A DNA stretch of 20,054 nucleotides, taken from positions 1 through 20,054 of the forward strand of contig MU266711.1 of assembly GCA_021014945.1 (NCBI GenBank), written 5' to 3'. Below are positions 9,949-20,054 of the stretch, piece after piece. The position numbers and the translations under genes were made by a program. Below the pieces are notes generated by a model that worked only from the letters and a program-made list of their open reading frames with translations, was not told the origin of the DNA and made no database searches. Origin of the DNA: Leucogyrophana mollusca (taxonomy: Eukaryota; Basidiomycota; Agaricomycetes; Boletales). Every line of letters starts with the position of its first letter. The first letter of the stretch is position 1.

Positions 9949-12255
9949 ATGCTTTCTTTCCCCACTATGGATCCATACGCCGAACGCACTCCTTCTCTCA
10001 CAAATTCTGACTCCTCGAGCGCGTCTAGCGACCCCCTCGACATAGATACCGCCGTTATAGACAGGTACAACACAATGGGCGACGCAGACAGACCTTTACC
10101 TCCAATTCCCAGCCAGGAAACCCGGAAATCACTTCTCCACCATCCAATGCCAACCCAGAACCGAAAGTCCATTATCGAGCCCCTGGAATCTGTAAGGCTG
10201 GTCAGCGCGAGGCCTGCCGCCGATCGTGGCCCTCGGCCTGCGTCGACTATAACCAAGGCTATGGCATGGAAAAAGATGCAGCGTTCGGGCACCTACGCTC
10301 TCCAGCATCCCCATATACTCGCACGCCTACTCCACTTCACTCCCTGGGCAGATTTTTACGCCTTAGCATCAACATGCGTAGAGATTAGACACCTCTGGGA
10401 CGTTCGCGAGCTCAAAGATGTCATTCTCTCACAGTACGTCCCCAGCTACCGCTCCGCACTCCGGCAAAGGGATCTTCTGAGGTTTCAAGACGTTGACGTT
10501 ACACTGCATGACCTGGATCTGCTGCGTACGTTCTATCTTTTGCTGGAGAGAATACAGGTCTAACGTAATGGTTGTTGTGCTGGATTTAATTTTAGTGATC
10601 TCCCAGCGAGTTCCGCTCCACCAATACCCCATGCATGCCCTCGGCAGCCTCTCGAGGATTTCACCCCATGAGCACGATTACGACGCCAGCACAGCACGAA
10701 CAACGCACAAACTCGCTACCCTCGCACACACTCATTCTCGCTTTGTACTCCTCCTCCAGTCCCTCGTGCACAGCTCGCCGATCCCCCCACCTCATGAACC
10801 TGACTCGTCCCGGCACCCTGTTCGCTTCCCATCGCCTTCATCAGTGACAGGCTCCTCGCCTCATGGCCTCCGCGAGCTCACTTTCCCTGCTCCATTGTCA
10901 TATGTTCCTGATGCTGCCGAGGTCAGTCCGCCAAGCGCTAGCACGCCAGGATCCGATTCAGGCCCAAACTCCAGACGCCCAGCAAAAGCGGGCAAAGGGC
11001 TCCGGGATCAGTCTGGCCAAAACACGAGTCCGCTATCGCGCAACGAACAGATCGGCGGCAGCGTCAGGTTGAGTGATCACTCCGGTTTGCGAACTGCCAC
11101 TTCCAATTCCATATCCGGCACCTCCTCGATCAAGGCACCAAGAACCAGGAGGCTTTCCATCTTCAACGCGAATAAACTGCCACCTCCCCCACCTGTCGAA
11201 CCTCGTTCGCTCAAATATTACAACGCCGGTTGGCGGAGGAGTGTTGCTCCCGGTTCGGCGCCAGGGCAACTGGCTCCGTTCAGCCGGGCGTCAGGATTTG
11301 CATCAGAAGATGACTTTAGGAAACCATTTGGCCGTCCGCACAGACGTACTGCCTCCGTTGAATTATCTAGTGCTTCGTCCTCCGTGAGCGGAAGTCCTTC
11401 TCCTCCTTTTACCCGGCGCACGACTGCAGAGACGCTTGCCCCCCTCCCAAGCCCAAACTCTCCGCACGACCTGCATACTGCGATATCAAGGACACGTGCA
11501 CCTGTTCTCCGGGTATTCGTCCCATGCAACGGGCTCTCCGCTGCCGCAATTACGGCTTGTGAGGAGCAGCTCCTTGCCGGCGGCCTTTGGGAACACCTGT
11601 CTACAGGTGACATTGTCTGCAATTTTGGCTATGTCCCCTCCACCCCTGAACCAGCCGATACCGCCTCGAGCTCGTACCTAGATCCCGATGGGGACGTCCC
11701 TCAGAAGACCTGGCTATTGTTCAATGGCTTCGCTCTTGTCCCTTTCATCCCTCCCTCGCCGCCACCTCTCTCAGATCCCCTGAGCCTCCCATCTCCATTC
11801 TACTATACCCACCTCCTTCCGTCGCACGTGCACCCCTACTTCGCATTCGCACCCCCGGGAGGGGGGGGTGCCCCCGAGCTGACCCTCGTGCACACCGCAA
11901 GCCGTGTGCGCAGCCCACACTCACCAAGCGGATGGGCACTGGCTAAGAAGTACATGTGGGTTGCGCGCGCGCGCGTCGGGATGAGTATATTGGCTGAGGA
12001 CGATGGCCTGGGCGAGGGATGGCGCGGAGAGTGGGTGCTGGAGACAGAAGGAACGAAGGAGGGGCGGCAGACTTTGATTGATTGTTTGACGACTGGTGGA
12101 GAAGAAGACTTTGTATGGGAGCTCGTGCGGGAGAAGAGTGGCTCGGGGCGGATGTGGCTGAAGTGGGTTTCCTCTCTCAAACGCTCGATCGATGCTAATC
12201 ACCGGTTGACTTTTTGCAGACTCATAAAACCTGTTACTCCTCCTTCGGACACTAA
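9949..12255 (+). CDS. conserved fungal F-box-like protein, function unknown
   Basis: Spliced model: exons 9949-10525, 10596-12166 and 12220-12255 (introns of 70 and 53 bases), 727 residues. Residues 116-150 (around HILARLLHFTPWADFYALA and the following CVEIRHLW) resemble an F-box helix set, which would dock to Skp1 of an SCF ubiquitin ligase; this is a weak match. Residues 200-490 are Ser/Pro-rich and probably disordered. A second conserved-looking globular region covers about 494-716, beginning APVLRVFVPCNGLSAA and containing KTWLLFNGFALVPFIPP and KKYMWVARARVGMSILAED. An in-frame Met six residues on (9967) has the better context (ACTATGG) and may be the real start. If the last intron were retained the protein would end at 12289 instead; the intron has good GT, CTAAT and CAG signals, so I prefer splicing. 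I do not recognise a characterised orthologue. Confidence 0.82.
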
Positions 12256-12654
12256 CCAGAACATTCAGATTGTACGATCAAGAATATAATGAATATTCAC
12301 ACCTCTACCTAGAGCCCCGCTTTAGTTCAAAACACACTTTACCTCACGGACAGCTTTAACACCACGTAATTTCTGCCATCCCACCACCCCACTATTGTCG
12401 GACTCATTTGTAGAACTGTGTGTACATTGTGGAGGTTTACTTCATTGGCTACATATACTTACCATCTACTCATGTTAACTATGCTTTCGCTGTCGGTACA
12501 TATATCTGTTGTGCTGCATCTGTATCTATATCTCCTCGGACACAGATTTTGGTAACTCTGGAGTTGACCATAATGTACTGGATTCACTCCCATCGAAACT
12601 CGGCGAGTCGGTGCATATAAGAATAATCTATCGAAAACAATACACCTCGCTTTG
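12256..12654. other. convergent 3' region, no gene seen
   Basis: This lies between the stop codons of two convergent genes and should hold both 3' untranslated regions. No coding motif or RNA gene is visible. Confidence 0.5.
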
Positions 12655-14110
12655 TCAAACACTTGTTGCCGCGCTGTTTAACCTCACAACGTTGAGATCA
12701 AAGAACTCCGCGAGGTCAAACCCTCCTTCTGGAATCGATACGACACCCGCTTGCGCGAGGACACTACAAAGAGCTCGGTCAGGGGAGTTGGATCAAAGTC
12801 ATGCACGTACTCTAATGTCTTGGTGAGGACCTCTGAGGGCAGTTCTGCGCAGTCATCAGGGTAGGAAACATCTTTCATCCATGCCTGTATCACAAATTCG
12901 TCAAACGAGTGGGTCAGAAATGGAGATGAAGTTACCTTTACGTCCTCCTCGGGGTACCCAAACTTGTCTTTGATAAAATCAACGCTCGGCCCCGCCCGCG
13001 CCTCCGGAGAGGCGAACGCCTTTACGTGCTTCGTCAACCCAGCCAGGAACGCACTCACATCTAGGGCTGTGGTGCGTGTTGGATGTGCAGCAATCAGCCA
13101 AGACGGCCACGGGGTAGGAACTGCCCCGATCTAAGAATAAATGAACGCTGGTAAGTTTTCCCTTCGACGTCAATCACCACGCGCTCACAAAGCGGGCCTC
13201 GCCAGCGTCTACGAATGGCTTGGTCGTGAACCACTCCCACATAAAGGCGCTTGTGGACCCGTCGTTCACGGAATCGATCAAGCCACGGATGTCGTTGTTG
13301 ACTGCATGTCGTGGGTGTGGAGAGCCAATGCAAGGGAAGCAAATCAAGTAACATGCAGAAAGTGCGTGAGCCAGTGCCTTAATGAAAGCGATGGTTACAG
13401 ACTTCTGAATTTGAGATTGTCAGTGGGCCATTTGTTCTCCAAAGCCATGACGTATGCCATAGTCTGGCTGCCGCTGCACACACACGTGGGATAGGGTAGG
13501 TCGGAGGTAGCGTTATCCGGGAGCGATTGGGCGACATACCTGCCATTTCGCGAGATTCCGATTGTTGTACCTTGCACGTCTTGGATATTGTTGTACGGAG
13601 AGTCTTTACCGGTGATTACCGCCCTTGATCATCGGAACAGTGAGGACCATCACGCAGGGTAGTGTTATAGAGCCAGGGGCATACCATTTGAGCGAGGAAG
13701 TCACGTAGCTTCCAACGAGCTTGTACGTCTTGGAGCCTTTGGCAATCCCCGCAATCAGGGGGTCTGTGAGAGCACTGTCGGTTCACAATTGTCACACAAT
13801 GGATCACGTAAGGCTAGAGACACGAGGACAAGGACGCACATCGCGATATCGATCTCATCATTCGTAAGTCTTGAGATGAGCTGTCCTGTTCCACCTGTAC
13901 AACAATGATATCAACCCATTGATAAAACGATATGCCAGAAGCATGTCGTACTTGGGCATTCGACCAGTGTGAAAGTGCTCCCTTGATCGACTTCGCTAAA
14001 TTGCAGCAATGGCGAACAGAAATGTTCTCGGACTGCGAGATAAGTGTCAGTAGTGAACGCAACGTGCTCACGTAGGTTGTGAAGATACCGTATCCTACTC
14101 GTAGAGGCAT
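12655..14110 (-). CDS. Ca3427-like periplasmic-binding-protein-fold (PBP2) protein
   Basis: Soluble two-lobed ligand-binding protein of the type 2 periplasmic-binding fold, related to bacterial substrate-binding proteins for nitrate/taurine/thiamine-precursor uptake; ligand in fungi is unknown. Ten exons on the minus strand: 14089-14110, 13952-14032, 13840-13894, 13685-13774, 13540-13623, 13403-13473, 13189-13301, 12936-13130, 12811-12884, 12655-12763; total 297 residues with every junction in frame. It begins MPLRVGYV directly at the first strand, so no signal peptide: a cytosolic protein. Family motifs: SGTGQLISRLTNDEIDIA (35-52) followed by ALTDPLIAGIAKG, GTTIGISRNGSGSQTMAYVM (101-120), AFMWEWFTTKPFVDAGE (153-169), PTPWPSWLIAA (177-187), KFGYPEED (228-235) and a PEGGF near the end. 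The intron at 13302-13402 is the longest (101 bases) with a GTCTGT donor. Lies 214 bases downstream of the YIPF6-like gene on the same strand. Confidence 0.93.
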
Positions 14111-14324
14111 TATAGTAGGCTGGTGGGTAAAGGGTCTGAGAAAACGTCATCGAGATACATTGTGTGTTCTTATGGTTTCTAATCTGGGAGTGGCTACACA
14201 TCCACAAATCATACTCAAACATGGACCTTGAAGTACCTGGGTAGGGGCGAATCGAGCAGAAGACATACACGCCCTTTTATTGGCAACGTTACATTCGAAT
14301 CATGAGGCCACCCTACATCTCCAA

Positions 14325-15617
14325 TCATTGTATGAGTATCATCCATGCCAAGATGAAATAGAAAAGTCTGCAGTGCGCTCGGTGAGAAACCCGTTCCATC
14401 TGTGTTTAGGTAGGGCTTACAAAAGAGGGTATACGGCCAGCAGAATACGCTGCTGCTCGATTTTCGTGCCATCCAAGAAGTTCACAGAGGCTGTGGGAAA
14501 TGGTCAGAAGTTGTAACGTATGTCAACCTCATGACGCACCCCATATACACCAAGCCCATGCTGCAATCGCTACTGGAGCTCGGACCCATATGATGCGGAC
14601 GAAACATGCGATGAGGGCAGCAATGTCTAGTGGCGCTATACAATATCCCAATACACATAGACCTTGGAAGAAGGACCTGTCCCCAGGGAATTGTCAGGGC
14701 CACGTCAATAATGCGGAGATCAGAGGCTTACACTCTGCCTCCCAAGAGCTGTTCGCAGGTTCCTAGAGGTCAGAACAACGTTCATGACGCAGCAATGAAA
14801 TTGAACCTACTTTAGCTTGAACGGTGACTACAAGCGACCCAAGTGATACGATGACCACCACGCTGGTAAACACGCCCAGAGACTGGCTGGACGGAGCCTG
14901 TGAAGAAGGTGTATTCAAAACTCGAGTGTGCATCATTTAACGAGTCGCTTACATTGACGCTAAGCATGATACCCAAGGCGAGACACAACAGAAGTGGGCC
15001 CCATAGATCCCAGTCTCTAACGTCTACATGAATATTTTGAAACCCAAATTGTGCAGAAACGTACTTTAGAACTTCGCGGCCGCTGGCCCTGCGAGGATAT
15101 AGCACTTGGACTAGCTTTGAGTAGATGGACAGAAGATCACGGGCCTGACTGCCGGTCAGCATGTTGCAAATGTATGCGAGGTTTGTCGCGCACAATAGTT
15201 GTTGTAACGGGCTCGTCCAGGGTATCCCCGCCGGTGTAACTGGGCAAGAGTTCTGTTTAATGCAGAACGCGTCCTGGAGAGGATGTGCTTACCGAGTTTC
15301 CACGCGAATACCGCCGACAGTTTGTCTGGATGGGTTAGCGGGGCCGTTTGAGCTCCCAATGTTGCCCGAGAGACCTGTAGGAGGCGAGGAAGAGCCAGTA
15401 GGTTGACCCAATTGCTCAGGTGCTCTGCCCTTTCCTTTGTCGAGGGATGGCGATGCAAGGGAAGGGTGAGTGAACCCGGGGATGTCCTGTTCGTCGAGTT
15501 CGTCGTCATCGTCTGGAAAAAGTTAGTTTAAACAATTGTTACAAGAGCTGCGAGCTCACCAGCTTCAATAAAGCGCGACTGAGATGTCAATGGGGTTGTC
15601 ATCGACGTACGGTTCAT
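14325..15617 (-). CDS. Yip1-domain Golgi membrane protein, YIPF6/Yip4-like
   Basis: Multi-pass protein of the early secretory pathway that works with Rab/Ypt GTPases in ER-Golgi traffic. Ten exons on the minus strand: 15560-15617, 15293-15512, 15194-15239, 15065-15144, 14953-15016, 14811-14897, 14732-14748, 14540-14676, 14421-14490, 14325-14367; 273 residues, all junctions in frame. The cytosolic N-terminus (1-134) has an acidic patch DDDDELDEQDIPGF and a Gly/Ser/Pro-rich linker, then GGDTLDEPVTTTI and LLSIYSKLVQVLYPR. The Yip1 domain starts at DWDLWGPLLLCLALGIMLSV (136-155), continues with SLGVFTSVVVIVSLGSLV, AKLLGGRVSFFQGLCVLGYC and IAPLDIA, and ends NFLDGTKIEQQRILLAVYPL plus a last hydrophobic segment closing at Ile-Gln; about five membrane passes. 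One exon is only 17 bases (14732-14748). The order of motifs fits YIPF6/Yip4 better than Yip1 or Yif1, but naming within the family is inference. Confidence 0.92.
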
Positions 15618-15774
15618 GGCTGCGGTACTAGTGGGCAGAAGAGCTGTCAGGTCACTGAGCCCTATAGCCTTTGCCACGTGGGATTCACACGTCCAAATTG
15701 TGCATGACTGACGCGTCCCAGTGCGACTCGCAAGACCACAACATCTTTCTGACACTTTACACTCCAAAGACACA
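15618..15774. promoter_or_regulatory. 157-base divergent promoter, YIPF6-like (-) and RPT2 (+)
   Basis: Only 157 bases separate the two start codons, so the core promoters and leaders must overlap. TTTGCCACG at 15670-15678 matches eight of nine bases of the reverse complement of the yeast proteasome-associated control element (GGTGGCAAA). It overlaps an E-box palindrome, CCACGTGG at 15674-15681. Whether either is bound in this organism is unknown. Confidence 0.6.
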
Positions 15775-17390
<1,616 letters not shown>

Positions 17391-18009
17391 ATCACTCGCT
17401 GAGCTCGGTTACACACATTTTCATGTTGCCTTGAGAGGGGCCTGTTGCGTCTGCGCTCGACTGTCCTCCAATTCGAGGCCTGAGGCCTGAGCTTCGATGC
17501 CTTTCGGCTGGTTCTTAGCACTACCGGTATTTTGTCGGGAGGAACGAGGATCAATTCCAAGAGCCTCACACTAAACTTGACCGACGTTTGCCTCACCACC
17601 GGTAAGGGTTCAAAGGCTAGTTCCTTGAGCTCGTCAGTCAGCCCGATTGGTGGTCAGGAAGATGAGCTGCTGTAACATTCGTCTGTTTGCCTAGACTTCC
17701 CGCCGCCACGGCCACGCGGTAGCGCCACTGTCTGTTGTAAGTAGCTTGTGAATTGCACCTGTCCGAGCGCCGCACCTAAGTAATCGGGGGACCAGGGACC
17801 GGGGACTCGAAGCAAACTGCCGCGATCGCGATAATTACAGGTGCACGTGACTGTCGCGTTTGTGGCGGGGTGGCATTGGTCTGAGTCGCGCTTCGTCCCA
17901 AATATTGCCTTTCTTTCCAGTCACCATACTTGCTTGTACTCATCGTTGAGTCATCAGCGCCATTCCATTCAATCTGAACACTAGTAGCACCGGATTCAAT
18001 TCGTGATAT
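17391..18009. promoter_or_regulatory. RPT2 3' flank and TERT upstream region
   Basis: No gene is seen in these 619 bases. The left part should carry the RPT2 3' untranslated region. The right part precedes TERT and holds a perfect 10-base palindrome CGCGATCGCG at 17821-17830 and an E-box CACGTG at 17844-17849, about 160 bases ahead of the TERT start. A short GGGACC-like repetition (GGGGGACCAGGGACCGGGGAC) starts near 17785. Function of these sites is not shown by sequence alone. Confidence 0.4.
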
Positions 18010-20054
18010 ATGGATAGAAAACCCAAGGAATCCATAACTCTACTTGTCCTCCACGTCTATTTCGCCGAGGTCAAGAGTTTACGGGCTCTCCTCTCTGGGA
18101 TCCTCGAGCTAGGCAACCGACCCGATGATAGGGAGGTTGAAAATGCTGACCCACTCTGTGACGGTACCGAACCAGAAGCATACCATGCCCTTCTGAATAC
18201 GACTTATGTGGGTATCAAACTCGGCCAATACGCAAAGCAGCAGCCACGTTTCAAGCCTGTCCCACCAATGATGTATATGAGGGAGGTACGTGTGCATGAC
18301 TTTACACTGCTGTCAATATTCATGGGTGTCTTCGTGGCAGATCATCCAGAAATCACATGAGAAGCTCTTCTCGGCCACAAGAGGCAAACCCAGCAACGTC
18401 ATAACCTTGGGCTACCAACGTGTTAGTCTCACTCTTCAGTGCACCTCGATAGCTTTACCTCAAGTCATCTCTTCGTAAGGTTTCAGACAATGTCAGAGCA
18501 AATGTGGGCCGTGCTGGGATCGCCAACCGCTTTGTTAATACCATTGTCACTGCCCTCCAAGCTCCGGAATGGGAGGCCCTCCTTCAGAAGTCAGGCAAAT
18601 CATAACTGCTTCCACCTATACTAATTGCAAAAGTCGTAGAATAGGGGCCGACGCGATGCTACATCTATTGACCCAGACTTCTATATTCGTGTCATTACCA
18701 AACGACTGCTTGTGCCAGATGACTGGCGATCCAATCATCCACATCCCACTCCCTCCTGTTACCGGCTTGCTCACTCTCGAAAAGCTTACCGCTTCCCGTC
18801 TTGGGAAACGGAAGCCGGATGCTGCTAATGCCGACGAGCGACCTCGCAAGCGACAGCGTCTACAATACACCATGTCCGGAAATATCACAGTACCTAAAGG
18901 GACGGCGCGACAAGTCATCTTACAGCCAGTCGAAAGGCGAGTCATGTCTCATTTCATTCAAGAGGTATTTGCCAAACCCAGTTGCAGACGCACCGCAGCC
19001 GACATCTCGTTTGTTCGGGCTAGACTGTTCTATGGGCGACCGCTCAGGGATCCAGAGACATATCGAATCATAGTGGGGCTGCCACACACCCGTAAGTGTT
19101 TCTGATTCTTGTATCTGACATGCTCGATTCAAGTCGAATGTTACGGAACTGACCACAGACGTACTGAATCGCCTGAATCCCTCCTACTTTCGAAAACCAC
19201 GCGTTCCTCCCGAACAATATACCGATCCAGACCCTGGTGAACAACTCAGGAATGCACGACATGTCAGCAAATATGTCTTCCCAATGCAATACGGTCTGTC
19301 AAACGTTTTCAGCTACGTCGCTAACCGCCGCGATGCCGTTAAGCAACCAGATTTTTCGGATCGGGAACGAGAGATTGCAGTATGCGCATTATAATCTCGG
19401 CGAGGTTGGTTTTGACCTTCCTCCCAGCTCGTAGGCCACTGCAAGACTCCGAAGCGTTTGCGTGAAATTCTTTTGCTTCTAGAAAAGATGGTTTGGAGGC
19501 ACGGGAAATGTGGATATAAGCCCCTTCGCGACAAGATTTGTCCGTCAAAGGAAGGTTTCTGCCACATTTACATTGGCAATGATACGATCGTATTTTCTCC
19601 CACAGATTACCAGCACAGGTAACAAATCAATGGATAGTAGTATCATTCTGGTGAGGGGACAGTTTATTCCCATTTCTCAATGTCATAACTCACAGCCCGC
19701 AGGAAATGGTTTCCGAAAACTCTTTCCAGCTGGAATCGCAGGCCCGCAATCGAGGAGTCAATGATTCTATTGACTCCTCTGGCAATTCCATTTTGGCTTG
19801 TTCTCCATCCCAAACAAGAAAGCGCATAGATCACAAGCCACGGTTCGTTGAGTTTGCGTGTAGTCATGTTGAGGTAACTGCAGGTGTGCTCCATCTGTGC
19901 AGATATGCTGAGCGCCGCCTTGTAGGTCTTTCGTTATGCAGTGCTCATCACAAAGGTTGTCATACCGACTGCGTTTTGGGGATGCAAAAGGAACTTTCGA
20001 CTTATACAAGGCTGTAAGTCCTTCGCTTCGGTCGCAAGTCTCAATTCACAGATT
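18010..20054 (+). CDS. TERT: telomerase reverse transcriptase, N-terminal part, cut by window edge
   Basis: Catalytic protein subunit of telomerase. About 519 residues lie in the window; the reverse-transcriptase motifs would follow beyond it. Preferred exons: 18010-18285, 18341-18421, 18480-18589, 18640-19091, 19159-19379, 19428-19554, 19619-19650, 19703-19873, 19926-20013, then a GTAAGT donor at 20014. The TEN domain covers about residues 5-195: HVYFAEVKSLRALL, EPEAYHALLNTTYVG, NVITLGY, FVNTIVTALQAPEWEALLQK and IGADAMLHLLTQTSIFVSLP with CLCQMTGDPI, matching the order in animal TERT. A basic RPRKRQR (223-229) may be a nuclear signal. The RNA-binding domain includes HVLNRLNPSYFRKP, KYVFPMQYGLSNVF, KMVWRHGKCGYKPLRDKICP and the QFP-type VFRYAVLITKVVIPTAFWG (491-509). 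No frame-breaking lesion is seen. The junctions at 18422-18479 and 19555-19702 have alternatives that also keep frame. Confidence 0.93.

Noticed and set aside
11858..11975. G-rich run and CG-alternating run as possible structural DNA
   Set aside because: Both are explained by codons for Pro-Gly-Gly-Gly and Val-Ala-Arg-Ala-Arg-Val within the F-box-like protein.
12167..12289. Longer F-box-like protein end by reading through the last intron
   Set aside because: The segment has a GT start, CTAAT branch site and TTTTTGCAG acceptor, and splicing is phase 0, so an intron is more likely.

Overview
The window is nuclear DNA from a filamentous basidiomycete, most likely an Agaricomycete. The signs are genes cut by many introns of about 47-70 bases with CTAAC/CTGAC/CTAAT-type branch points, a DUF6535 membrane protein typical of mushroom-forming fungi, and housekeeping proteins (Iws1, Rpt2, a Yip1-domain protein, TERT) that read as fungal. 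Gene models below were spliced by hand; every exon junction listed keeps frame, and the N-terminal and C-terminal motifs fit the families.

Left part (1-8329): accessory and gene-poor. It holds one large DUF6535 multi-pass membrane protein gene (1517-4679, +), two diverged copies of a ~124-base segment on either side of it (887-1010 and 5169-5291), and the decayed N-terminal half of a CSC1/OSCA-type stress-gated cation channel gene on the minus strand (about 5582-6860). The rest shows no gene I can support.

Right part (8330-20054): compact, intron-rich core genes. In order: IWS1/SPN1 transcription elongation factor (-), a conserved F-box-like protein of unknown role (+), a Ca3427-like periplasmic-binding-protein-fold protein (-), a YIPF6/Yip4-like Golgi membrane protein (-), the 26S proteasome ATPase RPT2/PSMC1 (+), and the N-terminal part of telomerase reverse transcriptase TERT (+), which runs off the right edge. 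IWS1 and the F-box gene share a 277-base divergent promoter; YIPF6 and RPT2 share one of only 157 bases. The F-box and Ca3427-like genes converge.

The genes do not form one pathway; this is an ordinary stretch of conserved genes next to a decaying region. I see no clear new multi-gene system. The points most worth a second look are the RPT2 start codon isolated on its own exon ahead of the myristoylation glycine, a PACE-like box in the RPT2/YIPF6 promoter, alternative in-frame splicing options in TERT, a probable GC-AG intron in IWS1, and the channel pseudogene with two Trp-to-stop changes.
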